64,000 nt of DNA from Penium margaritaceum (taxonomy: Eukaryota > Streptophyta > Zygnematophyceae > Desmidiales > Peniaceae), in assembly GCA_023375785.1 (NCBI GenBank), contig SZWC01004913.1:34993-98992 (forward strand), written 5' to 3'. A model generated the notes under the pieces. The model did not search any database and had not been told where the DNA came from. It worked only from the letters and a program-made list of their open reading frames with translations. A program made the position numbers and the translations under genes. Within the stretch, counting starts at the first letter, position 1, and each line of letters starts with the position of its first letter. Shown piece by piece: positions 47,049 through 57,424 of the stretch.

Positions 47049-47572
47049 ACACGGACATTCCGGAAAAATAACCCACGATTTCGCCTTGGCTCCCATGTGG
47101 TAGGCCTGAGCCATCGTTCTCGCACGATACAGCGTACTGTTGGCGACCTGAATGCCCGCGGCCTGCTAAATGATCGCTCTGAGTGCGGCTCGAGGCGCTG
47201 TTGGATCCCACGCCATTTGCTGCGAAATGTGCCTTGCAATCCACCTTGTCGTTCGGGCAGGGCTTCCACGACCAATTGTAGGCGTGCAGCTGTGGCCTTC
47301 CGTGACATGAGACAGCTTCACCGCCCCCAGCTTCGACGACACAACTACGCGTACATGCCACGCGCAACCACGTGTGCCCGCCTCCACGTAGCGTACGTCG
47401 ATCCGTCCAGGCTCGCTGCGCACCCACTGCAGCCCAAAGCGGTTGGCCACCGCGTAGTCCTTGATTGCCGCCCTGCATGCAGCCATGTTGCGGAACTTTC
47501 TGCCCTCCACTAGTTTGTCACCATCGGCCTTTCTCTTCTTTGTCGTGCAATCGGGGGAACTGTCTGACGTTG

Positions 47573-47782
47573 CTGCAAAAAGAAGAGGACAGGTAGTTCG
47601 TGACAGCATGACAGTGAAGGAAACAAAGTTCAGAAGACACACCACAAACAGATGACAGGCAGTGCACGACCACATGACAAGCAAAGGGATACAATGGCGT
47701 TCAGTGTGAAAGACACAGTAACTGATGCAATTTCATGGCAGCAATCCAGTATATGAAGTAGAAAATGGGACACACAAATTAC
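47573..47782 (-). other. transposase intron, 210 bp
   Basis: Donor CTG|GTAATT and acceptor CTTTTTGCAG|CA. Splicing keeps one frame from the acidic segment (RDRKYEDRERLLEEE) into the DNA-binding domain. Confidence 0.7.
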
Positions 47783-48084
47783 CAGTGGAGCCACTAGGAC
47801 ATAGTACATGATGCCTTGCCCACGTGTGTGTGTGATGTGGAGCCTCGGTCTGCTCCGGGGAGCGTGGCTCCATCCGGAACAAACGCATTGTCTCCGTGGC
47901 TTCTTCTTCCAAAAGTCTTTCCCTGTCCTCGTATTTCCGATCTCTGTTCAGCCAGAAGAAGACTTCTTCCTCGGCACCTGATTCACGGAAGACAACGTGG
48001 TGTGCCAGACTCTGAGGCTGAGGTGGAGGAGGCGCTGGAGGAACACCGTGGTCGGCAGGGCGAGAGGCGCATTCTTGACGTGGT

Positions 48085-48400
48085 TGCGCGGCGTGAGGAG
48101 ATGCGGGTCGTGCCGCAGGTCGGGGAGCGGGTGGAGCAGCGGGTCATGCTGTGGGTCGGGCAGCGGGGGGTGCAGCGGGTCGTGCAGCAAAATGAGCAGC
48201 GGTTGCTGAAGCTGGGCGTCGGAGGCTCCAGCGGGTGGTGCAGTGGGTGGTGCAGCGGGTGGCGCAGCGGGTGGTACAGCGGCTGGTGCAGCGGTGGGGG
48301 CAGCGGGTCTTGCAGCGGCTGATGCCGCTGCTCTTCCAGCGCGTGGTGCCGCAGGTCGAGCAGCAGGTGGTGCAGCGGTTGCTGAAGCTGCGGGTAGTGC
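48085..48400. repeat. GC-rich short tandem repeats coding Ala/Pro linker
   Basis: Imperfect 12-15 bp units such as GCAGCGGGTGGTGCAGTGGG. All three minus-strand frames are open across much of it, giving Pro-Ala-Ala-Pro-Pro, Cys-Thr-Thr-Arg or His-Pro-Leu runs, so the true frame inside the linker cannot be read from sequence alone. The flanking exon segments are in the same frame. Confidence 0.75.
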
Positions 48401-48907
48401 ACCTGGCGGGGCGACACCCACGGCAGTGGAGCGCCACCCCGCAGCCGTGTGTTTGATCGGCCGTCCTAAGTTGCGCCGCCTTGGGTCTGAAGTGCCAGAC
48501 ACAGTTGTGGCGCCAGATGCCGCTGAGGACGCAAGACGGGGAGTTAGCGGCCGTGGCACGCGGAACTGAGTCGCCACGGGCAAGCCCCCCTGGCTGGAGG
48601 TGACAGCCCATCCGCATGTGATTGGGCCTAGCGGTGAAGACAGCGCGGCCGTTGCAGAACGCAGTGCCTGTGCACATGACAGGGGTGGACGAGAGGTCGG
48701 CTTTGTGAAAGGTACACGAACCGGTTGAGCAGAGGTAGGAACCTCCGTCCTCCGGGCACTGCCCCGGGTCTGGGGTGCCATAGCGCCAACAATGGGCACA
48801 TGGGCATTTTCTGAATGGAATAAATGCCTGAGGTACCCTGCAAATCGACTCACCTTGCTTGATGAGGAGAGAGAGCGCCATGTTCAGACTCCACCTCGAA
48901 CACACGA

Positions 48908-49500
48908 AAACCTGGCATAGTCACACATCGCCTCTGGAGCAGCCGAATTGACAGACACACTGGGAGGGGGGGGGTTTGTGGATGCTAACCCCCCGTGCAT
49001 GCTCACGCCAACTCTGAATTTCCGGCAACGCATGTGAGGGACCATTGCAACGTACATGGACGGGTTATGCAACCAATCAGCGTGCAATGCACACATGAGA
49101 CAATGGTCGAGGGTCAGTGGAGCGCCTCCACTATCGCACATGCAGGTTCGGCAGCCAGTCCGGCATCTGAGCATGCATGCCGTGTTTCATTCGCCTTTTT
49201 GTTTACGAGTGTACGTAACGTCAGCATGGCAAAGGAGAAGCAACGACGAAGCCAGCGAAACACCTCTAACTTTTGGGAAAAGCAAGTACCCCTTGCATCG
49301 TGTCCCAGCGGATCGCTGAACGAAGTTTTTCTGTACATATTTTTACACTTTTAAAGTTGCGTTCACCATCCTGCATCGTGTCATTGTACGGACTGCGGAA
49401 ACGAACCTTGAAAAGCATGTTCAACGGGAAAAAAGTAACATCGTGTCCACTGTGGCACACATATAACCCAGGTACCGGTAGTCCTTGATAAGTGAAAGTC
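48908..49500. other. MULE leader between transposase start and right TIR
   Basis: About 590 bp with several short open frames on both strands (for example 48884-49174, minus, Cys-rich) but none I can support. It presumably contains the transposase promoter and 5' UTR. Confidence 0.4.
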
Positions 49501-49647
49501 CCATGGGTGCCTCGTTGCTTTCCCGCAGAGCGACGGGCGGATGGTTGCTTTTCTTCCAAACGGCAAGCGGATCGTTACTTCTTTTCCAAACGACGGGCGG
49601 ATGAGAGTCACACTTTGCGTTTTATGGGTATCTGAGCTATTTCACCC
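49501..49647. repeat. MULE right terminal inverted repeat
   Basis: It ends ...TTTCACCC. Three tandem sub-repeats of about 31 bp (core CGGGCGGATGGTTGCTTTTC and variants) are clearer here than on the left. The transposase gene reads inward from this end, so promoter elements would be expected in it; I see no clear TATA box. Confidence 0.88.
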
Positions 49648-49656
49648 ATAAATAAA
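49648..49656. repeat. MULE target-site duplication, right
   Basis: ATAAATAAA, identical to 41689-41697. Confidence 0.93.
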
Positions 49657-49748
49657 ATAAAAATTGACCTGTCAAAACTGCATGTCGTGTGGCATTGACA
49701 TTGCAATTGTCTCTGGATATTCTATTTCCATTCTACAAATTGTGGATA

Positions 49749-51067
49749 CCCTACTCGTCTTAACGTTTGATTAGAAATAATTTTATGGTTGACGATGTTC
49801 AACAAGTTGTTTTTTCATCGAATTTCACAAGTACGACCTAACAAATTCCGTTCATGACTTGGGAATTTTTTAGAATTCATCAAACTCTACAAAATCGCCC
49901 ATAAAAAATGAGGCGTGATGCTCACCTTCGGACTTGCAGTCACGTCATGAGGCAGAATCCCTCATGTTCCGTCAGATCTGTCTGACGCGACTTGCTTGGA
50001 GCACTAGGCTGCGTCAGGCAAGCCGCATCAGAGTGACATGGCCTTGGAAACAGGATGTCAAAGGGGGTCTTTTTTGTCCCTTGGCCGTAATCGTTGGGAA
50101 CGGGGGGGGTCTCCTAGACACCAAGACAAGCCCGGGGAATGAACCCGGCCCCCCAAAAGTTATGACAGACAATAGATGGAGGGGTGTTTCCACCAGCGGT
50201 GGAAGTTTTGAGTGAGTTGGATGATGGTGGTGGCCCTGGCTTTCAGTGCGCTGCACGAGAAAGGGACATTTGCGACAGCCGTGTGTAAGGCCTGGATACT
50301 TCGTATTTTCCGTCGTCCTGATGGAAGGTAGTGGGTTCGAAGCGCCGCATGTTGTAGATGATCTTGGATAACGTGAGGTATGGTGGTAACGAGTGTAGGT
50401 GTGGGGTTACATCTGGGTTGTTCCCATCGTTCTTGCCAAATACAATGGAGGATCATGGCACGGGTATTGTCCCAGATCATTCGTTCTTTTGTGGCAGTGG
50501 TCGGGCCAAAAGAGGAGATTGGGTATGTGTGGATTGAGATTGGGAAAAAAGGCTTCAAAGAGGGAGCGGAGGCGCATTGTGATTGGTTGGAGTCTGTGAC
50601 ATTGGATGAAGCAATGTTCGATTTTTTCAGGCATATTGCACCGTGGACATAGGGGGGACGGCGGTGGGGGAAGAAAGCGGTATCGGTTGTTGACTTGGAT
50701 GGAGTGGTAAAGGATGCAGAGCATGACGTCTTGAGTTCGAAGTCTGAGTGGGAGGGGGTTTCTAATATTGCTATGGATCTGGTTCCAGTGAAATTGAATA
50801 TGAGGGTAGTTCTCGTCCCATTTTGGTTTGTGTGTAGCAGATGGTTTGTCGGTGCTTAGGAATGTTTTATAGAGAGCGTGAAGGGTTGCATCATGGGCAA
50901 ACGACCAGCGGACGTCAAAGGGGGTCAAGATGGGTCGTTGTCAAATTTCAGGATTTGCTTGTTTCGTTCATCGGAATCCAAGGTGCTACCTAAATAACAT
51001 ATTTATCAAAACCTGTAATTGAATATATAGATCCCCTAAATTACAATTAAAAAAAAAATTAGTAGGG
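49749..51067. mobile_element. MITE copy 3, split by a LINE
   Basis: Flanked by TA (49747-49748 and 51068-51069), with ends CCCTACT... and ...TTAGTAGGG. Removing the LINE and one target repeat (857 bp) leaves about 462 bp, against 458 and 437 for the other copies. The shared internal block CCGTCAGATCTGTCTGACGC lies near 49968-49990. The inner parts of the ends have decayed more than in copies 1 and 2, so this copy is probably the oldest. Confidence 0.85.
50070..50913 (-). mobile_element. 5'-truncated LINE, C-terminal end of ORF2
   Basis: Flanked by a perfect 13-bp target duplication GTCAAAGGGGGTC (50057-50069 and 50914-50926). The minus strand ends in a short A6 tail next to 50070. The minus-strand frame 50928-50407 encodes a LINE reverse-transcriptase C-terminal zinc region, CPRC-X7-H-X4-C, with upstream Trp-spaced 'W...H...L' and 'W.......L......D..LCIL' patterns. 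The protein seems to continue in another frame from about 50500 ('DNTRAMILHCIWQERW'), so one frameshift is likely near 50480-50500. About 330 bp of possible 3' UTR follows. Only the last ~0.85 kb of the LINE was inserted. The clade (L1-like is most likely) cannot be fixed without the catalytic domain. Confidence 0.82.
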
Positions 51068-51068
51068 T

Positions 51069-51396
51069 ACATAAGTTGTATAGTTGTGCGTTTCGATATC
51101 ACTCTAAATCTATACATAAGAAGGATATCCCAAGTTCATTGAGAATTTTGTGGATATATGGTCACTCCCCTGTAAATGAACACAATCAGTAATTTGTTTG
51201 TGCTTACCAAAGCAACGGAACAATTCAGCACGACAAATGGACGAGAACAATTTTCCATTCCTTGTACAATAAACAATAAACCTGGACTGTTTCATCTTCT
51301 CAAGAAAAGATAACCATAACATTCTACTTTGTGCCGTTTCAATTTCAACATGGAAACTCAAAACAAACATTCAACCTGGACTTTGGTATCACTATT
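51069..51396. other. gene-free AT-rich spacer
   Basis: Between MITE copy 3 and the LTR of Gypsy D1. Nothing recognised. Confidence 0.5.
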
Positions 51397-51951
51397 TGCT
51401 ACGTCCCCGACGTACACGAGTCCCTAAACTCCACGAGGTGGTACATTACATTCATGGCCCACCGCGCGTCGACTTCATGACTTTAACGCGGTTCAACTGA
51501 GGGTATTTTGGCCAACTGCCCTGACCTCCGGTGTTCCGTTCCAAATGCTTTAGACAACTTTGACCACCTTCCATAAAGGTCAACATAAGTTTTGCCAATT
51601 TGTAAACTGTATAGACATTTTTTATATTGATAGGTTGACTTCTCAACGGAGCTAGACTTCTATAAAGAAGAGCCTCGATATCCTCGAGATCCTCTGAGTT
51701 CTTGGCAAAACATTTTGAGCCAGCCAGTCACATCGCAACCTTGCACGCGTCGCTCCGCTCAAGCGCCAAGGATCCTATAAATGCCTCATTCTTATTCTCG
51801 GCATTACATCTATGTGATCGAATCACTTGAGGCTTGTCATCAAAGTACATCTACTACTTAATACAAACCATCCAATTGTCCCAAATCCTGAAATTTTCTT
51901 TTGTCCCGTTCCTCATCCCCATGAACCACCTACGTTACGCTTGACGTTATA
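51397..51951 (+). repeat. 5' LTR of Gypsy D1
   Basis: It starts TGCTACGTCCCCGACGTACA. It aligns at both ends with the D3 LTR at 59159-59707 (shared 'GACGTACA.GAGTCCCTAA' near the start), and the lengths agree (555 and 549 bp). Confidence 0.75.
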
Positions 51952-54494
51952 CTCGGTATTAGAGCTCAGCGGCGCAGGAGGGACAGCCAACGCATTAACT
52001 ACCAGCGACAACCTTGCACGAGTCTTCAACACATGTCCATCGTTCAGAAGTTCATAGGCTTCAAGACGACAACGGTGAACGGAGCGAGCACACCCGACTA
52101 TGAGAAATAGTAACTGTCAAAGACTCCAGTGATGGCGGATTAGCAGCACGCGAACAACGACGCTCTCCAAGCGAACCAGGCAGTAGCGGCAACCTTCGTG
52201 GAAAATGGCGCAGCACCGAAAAACCCAATGGCCAACCCGGTGATGGACCCCTTGGGCTCGGTGAAACCCTCGTCCCCGGAGTTGTTTGTTGGTTTGACAT
52301 TTGGCACAATGGGAGGCACCGACCGACAGGCGCCAATCAATGACGACATATACCAGAAGCTTTCTGGAATCGTGAGCCTCAACACCCATCTAATCCAACA
52401 ACTCAATGCGGCAATGCAAGAGCTTCAGAGTTCCCTGTGCGCACGAGACAATGATCGTTGAGAGAAATATTCAGCTCTCAAGTGAACTCCAGATTTGACC
52501 GGCACTTCCTGATCTATTCGATGGTACGAACTCCAAGGAACCAATGATCGGGATGTGGCTGACGATTTTGGAGGTATAATTCACCACTGTAGGGGTCAAC
52601 AAGGACAACAAGAAAATTGGCCTTCCGGCCTTGCTTTTACGTGGTACGGCTTTAAGTTGGTAGTTAGACAAAAGGCTATCTAACAACAGTAGGATACCGG
52701 CGGAGCCAAATCAACAGGTCACGCGACCACTCTCACATTGTCAAACATAGGCGCACTACCTCTCAAGCTGATTAATCTAACGTGCCACGACTCTCTCATG
52801 CCACTGGAAACATGGAGCAACTTCACACACGATACACTTGCTTGCTTCCAGAATCTGAATGATAATTCTAATGCACGGTACATACTCCAACGTCTACGTG
52901 AACAGTCTAGTGTGACCAAATACACTCAACGTTTTCGCGAAATCATCACCAACAGTGATCTTGCCACCAATGAAGCGTGTTTCTACTACAAAAATAGCAT
53001 CAAGAAAAATGTTCGACGAACAATCGTCACTCTTGGCATCCAAGACGATCTTCCGTAAATCATCGCAGTAGCCGACCGTATCAAGAGTGCCGACTACCAC
53101 GCTCAGATGCAAGAACCCAACGATGAATGACCCCAAAGCAACAATTCTTATCGTGGCAGGGGGAACTCGAAATTGGTCGAAGCCTCATATCCGATGGACA
53201 TTGATGCCGTTGATTAACACAATCAACGGCTCTGCTAAACTGGTGGGAAGTCGGGCCATAACTCGCACGATAGCCGAAAGCGGAAAAAACAAGTCAAAAA
53301 GAAGGAGAAGTCATAGAAAGAGAGTGAGGAGTCGTAGAATGGCAAAAGGCTGGAGTAGACGGCGAGACTCTTGTCCCATAGGAAAAACTTACACCGACCA
53401 ATCTCCCATCTGAGCAGCTCACAATGTTGCACACAAGGGTTCCTGAGACCACAAAGTTTGACTAGGAGTACGAGGATGACCAACCGGCGATACTGCTATG
53501 AGTACAGCCGAGGTGTTGTGTAAGTTGCAAAACGGCACCGGCACTAATGAATGGAGGAGCTTCTCATAGAATTATCAGCAAAGACATGGTTCAAAAGTTG
53601 GATTTGTATACCAAACCAAGGGTGTTTGAAGGAAGAACTATCGATGGACGACGACAAATCTGCCTACTTCATGAACCAATTTCACTGGAAATGGAAGATC
53701 TTCATGGCGTAACGGTCTTGAGAACTTGCCTAATGAGCAAGCACAGAATCATACTCGGGCGAGATTTCCTCTGTGGACACAATCCATACATTGATTAGAG
53801 CTGCGGATAATTTTACGACAACATTGATGCCAAGAAATGACACCTACTCTGGTCGAGCAGCCCACAACGCAATGGCAGGAACGAAGTAGCAAAAGTGGAA
53901 GCAGTAGAGGAATTTGTGGGAGCCACAAAAAGCCAACCGATACATTTTGATGTGGCTAAGCGATACTTGAAGGGCGAAGCCCAAGCGTGGCTAATCCACA
54001 TGGAAGCAGAGGAAGTAGAATACATTGTAGCTTCCAAAGAAACAGCAATAGCCTCGACACCTCAAAAGTTCACAGCCGTACCAGAGGATTTTACGAAGCT
54101 CGTAGAGGTGTTCAAACACATTTTTCTCGATAAACAACCCTAGATATATGTCTGCAGTGGAACATTGACCACTAGATAGACCTGAAGTAGGACTGCAGAC
54201 CAACGGTGAAAGGGGACCTATGAGATGAGCAATCACGAGCTATCCAGACACAAGAAGCACTTGGAGGAGATGCTTGGTCAGGGATACATCAGAACCTACA
54301 CGTCACCTTACGCAACACCTGTACTTTTTGTGAAAAAGAAAACCACAGATATGCGGATGTGCGTGGATTACCAAGCGATGAAAAACATCACCTTCAAGAA
54401 TTAGTAACCCCTCCCACGAGCAAATACACTTTTTGACCAACTCCACGAGGCCCAAATTTGAGCAAAGTTGACCTACGCAATGGCTATCATTAAA
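51397..54494 (+). mobile_element. Gypsy element D1, truncated
   Basis: Second Gypsy family. 5' LTR 51397-51951, iMet-like primer site at about 51954-51965 (CGGTATTAGAGC), gag about 52130-53480, protease about 53540-53800 ('GGASHRIISKDMV', 'IILGRDFL'), and an RT fragment about 54240-54494 with 'LFVKKKT'. It stops inside RT where D2 begins, so only the 5' half is present. It has more than ten breaks. Its divergence from D3 is substantial, so it is old. Confidence 0.82.
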
Positions 54495-55984
54495 TATTTC
54501 TGACAGCTTTGACCACCTTGTATAAAGGTCAACAAAAGTGTCGCGAACTATGTCAACATTTTAATATTGTTCGATCATCTAGAACTATACCAACGTTTTG
54601 ACATTGTTCGATCAACGCTAGAGTCCTCAGAGGTGCCTTGATGATCGTGAAGTCCTTTGACTTCTCAGCAGAGCGTCTCAAAGCAACCACTAACAGTGAA
54701 GGCCCCCTTGTCCTTGAAAAACACTTCGCTTACGCCAGAGCCCCTTTGGTCAACACCTAGCACAATGGGAGGTACAAGCCAACAAGCGCGAATGAGTGAA
54801 GGCATATACCTAAAATTGTCAGGACTCGAGAGCTTCAATACACATCTACTCTAACAGCTCATCGCGACGATGGAGGAGCTTCGGGTTTCCCGTGTACATG
54901 AAGCAGTACTCACCAAGAGAAATCTGCATCTGTAGAGTGAGTCCCAGATTCAACTGGTACTCCCTCAGCCTACAAACTCCAAGAGACCAATGGTGAGGAT
55001 GTAGCTAACGAGTTTAGAGGTGTAGATCATTGTTGTTGGGGTCAACAATGATAAAAAGAAAATTTATCTCACGGCCTCGCTTTTATGTGGCACGGCCTTG
55101 AGTTGGAAACCCGATCGAAAGGCCATCCAATAGCAGCAGGAGACCGGAAGAGCTGCATCAATGGCTCTCGCGACCGTAGGCATACTACCTCCCATGTAGA
55201 TCAACCCGACTTGCCACGACTCTCTCATGCCACCGGAAACGTGAAGTGACTTCACGCGCTCTACACTTGCTTACTTTGAAAATCCAAACGAAAGTATGAC
55301 GCATGGCACAGACTCCAATGTCTGCGTCAGCAGTCCAAGGTGACAGAGTACACTTGATGTTTTTGCAAAATCATCACCAGCAATGACCTCACCCCTGATT
55401 AACTATGTTTCTACTGGAACAGTGACCTGAAGGGAGATATTCGGTGAGCAATCACCTTTTTGCATCCAAGATGACCTTTCGCAAATGATCCCAATAGCCG
55501 ATAGCATCGACAGCGCCAACTACAACGCTCACATGTAGGAATCCAACGGTCGGCTACCCCAAAGTCATAATCCGCATTGTGGTGGAGGAAAGTCGCAGCT
55601 GGGAGAAACCTTGTCCTCAATGGAAACTGATTACGTCAATCAGCACGATCAACAACTATGTTAGCCTTGCGGAAATCCGGGACATGTCTCGTGCAACTAT
55701 CGAAAGTGGGAATAGCAAGCCAAAAGGGGGGAAAGATGCACAAACAAAGTGAGGAGTCTGGAAACGGCAAAGGGCAGGAGTAGACATCATGGCTCCTATC
55801 TAGTCGGAAAAATCTGCGCCGACCGATCTCCCATTTGACCGGTCCACACTACTGTAGACAAGGGTTCCTGAGACTGCAAAATTCGACGAGGAGTACGAGG
55901 ATAGCCAACCGGCGATACTTTTACGAGTGCAACCGAGGGGTTTGAAAAGTCACAGAATGGTACTAACACTATTGGATAGAAGAG
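54495..55984 (+). mobile_element. Gypsy element D2, fragment (LTR piece, gag, start of protease)
   Basis: It opens with LTR-internal sequence also found at 51548-51600 ('TTTGACCACCTT.ATAAAGGTCAAC'). It then repeats the D-family gag region of 52270-53480, down to the start of the protease near 55965. It is a second, diverged copy joined head-to-tail to D1. Internal shortening is evident between the LTR piece and gag. Old, dozens of breaks. Confidence 0.75.
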
Positions 55985-57104
55985 TGCTCATGGCGAAGGG
56001 AGAGCCTCCAAAAATTCTCTAGGTATTGTTTTCCTCCCTTTTCATGGTCTTTCATGCCGTGAGAGCCTTTGATCTTGGGGAGAGTCACTTCCTTTATTTT
56101 TGATTGAAGGAAAGGAGAAAAAACCTTGAAAATGGGATGTTTTAGTGGTTCCTGGGGTGGGTAATCTCTACCCCGTCCAACAACAATTTCTCTAGCCCAC
56201 TCGGACAAAGGAGAGGATGATAGGAAGAATCCCCAAAAAATAAAGTTATTCTCCAACTTCCTAACGCACTTTACAGCACTTCAAACAGTGAAGTGTAGAT
56301 GTCGTATCCCCTTCTGGTGTTTCTGCTGGTGCTTGCATTTGCTGGCGGCATTTTAGATATGATGTAGCCATCGTTTTCGTTACCTCCTTGGTTGCGAGGG
56401 TCGTTTGGCTATGAGAAAGACTGTAACAAGTCGAGTCTCCAGTTCCTACACTTAGGTCGTCGTCAAAATTCGCAGAATGGCGTCCATAGCTCGCTCGAGG
56501 GGTTTTTCCATGTGCGGCACTCTAGGGGCAATCGTCACCAACGACCCGTGCAGGGAGACTTAAATATTTCAAATATCGAGAGGCCCATTTCCGTTTTCAC
56601 CTCACCCCCTCATTCAAAGTCCGAGATTAGGGGGTACTATCCCGAAATCATGAGTTTGTATGATTTTTTTGGTTTCGAAACTCGTAGTTCGTCCTGAATA
56701 AACTCTAGTTCTTTTTACTCATCAGCTCGAAATCATTGCATGCGAGGCACAATCGGCGATTCCGCACCGACTTTTCTCGTGCGCCTCTCGCTCCTCGTTC
56801 TCACCCTTGCTTCCCGTATCCCACATCCTCGCTCGCTCGTTTGCAAGGAGGACGAGCGGGGGCAAGGGCACGAGGCCACAAGGCCTCGCCCTCGAGGCCC
56901 TCGCCGCCCCTCAGCCGCCGATCAGGCTGAGGCCGCGATCGGCGGCTAGCGGCTGGCCGGTCACTTGGCCGGCTGCTGGCCGTCCAGCTGGCCGGCAGCC
57001 AGCGAAGTGCTGGCCGTCCGCAAGCCCTTGCTGATGCGAGGGGTGTTGCGCAACGACCCCTCACTTCAGTGAGGAGGGAGTGCTAAACCGGCCCTCCCAC
57101 TACA
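55985..57104 (-). repeat. LTR E: reversed A/B-family LTR
   Basis: On the minus strand it begins TGTAGTGGGAGGGCC at 57104 and follows the B-family LTR in full order, including the middle part missing from the 5' LTR of B and the 'CTCACGGCATGA' segment near 56050. It ends at 55985 against D2. No internal region follows on either side, and the flanking 5-mers (AAGAG and ATTAC) do not match. It is therefore a truncated or rearranged LTR, not a clean solo LTR. Confidence 0.75.
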
Positions 57105-57134
57105 ATTACATTTACCATATATATACAAAGGGCC

Positions 57135-57365
57135 TGAAACCAATATATCCCTCGTTTCAGACGATAAGCCCCACCCGCCCCTACGTCGGAAAAAAAGGCC
57201 CATCCGTTCCTCTGTCAGAACGATAAGCCCCATCCGCCCTTACGTCGGAACGATAAGCCTCATCTGCCCCTGTCTCAAAACCATAAGCCTGCTCCGCCCC
57301 TGCCCCAGAACAATACGCCTAATCCACCCCTGCCTGAGAACAATAAGCCCCGTCTTCCCCTTCAG
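57135..57365 (+). repeat. ~31-bp minisatellite, left arm
   Basis: About seven units like GAACGATAAGCCCCATCCGC followed by CCCTACGTCG. The same unit occurs in reverse complement at about 58110-58345. Confidence 0.85.
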
Positions 57366-57424
57366 CGCAGATGTAGATTTAAGGCATAAAAAGTAAATGG
57401 TATACTCCTCTCGTTTGTCAAAAG

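Larger units (their letters stand above)
45088..48905 (-). pseudogene. MULE (mudrA-like) transposase, in-frame stops
   Basis: DDE transposase that would bind the element ends and move it, in the nucleus. Exons by frame and splice signals: about 48905-47783; 47572-47049; 46978-45283; 45179-45088. Introns: 47573-47782 (GTAATT...TTTTTGCAG), 46979-47048 (GTACTG...TTGCAG) and 45180-45282 (GTGAGA...GTGCAG). Domains in order: Cys-rich N-terminus, Ala/Pro-rich linker, acidic segment, MuDR DNA-binding domain ('GRKFRNMAACRAAIKDYA', about 47510-47260), DDE core (TMDSTF, about 46860; SNREAGLAKAL, about 46660; ASESLNARL, about 46340), SWIM finger (about 46075-46020), zinc knuckle CQKCGRKGHTKKRC (about 45760-45800), acidic tail. 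In-frame stops lie at 48144, 47166, 46031 and 45284. The second catalytic Asp is Asn, and the third SWIM Cys is Phe. The rest of the frame is open, so inactivation is recent. Confidence 0.88.
41698..49647 (-). mobile_element. MULE (MuDR-type DNA transposon), 7.95 kb, complete ends
   Basis: Terminal inverted repeats (41698-41840 and 49501-49647) are flanked by a perfect 9-bp direct repeat ATAAATAAA (41689-41697 and 49648-49656), the Mutator hallmark. Inside are an antisense transposase gene (48905-45088) near the right end and, convergent to it, a tandem array with two small conserved open frames (42364-43108) near the left end. The transposase carries several stop codons, so this copy is probably non-autonomous now. 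The perfect target duplication and nearly continuous frame say that it is much younger than the retroelements around it. Confidence 0.95.

Noticed and set aside
47948-48853. 301-codon Pro/Ala-rich frame as a separate gene
   Set aside because: It overlaps transposase exon 1 in another frame and runs through GC-rich short repeats in which all three frames are open.
45088-48905. Variant genetic code (TAG/TAA read as Gln, as in some ulvophycean algae)
   Set aside because: Gln would fit at the TAR stops, but the frame also has a TGA, a lost catalytic Asp and a lost SWIM Cys. Ordinary decay is the simpler reading. Host genes would settle it.
55985-57104. LTR E as a clean solo LTR
   Set aside because: The flanking 5-mers differ and D2 sequence does not resume on the right side.
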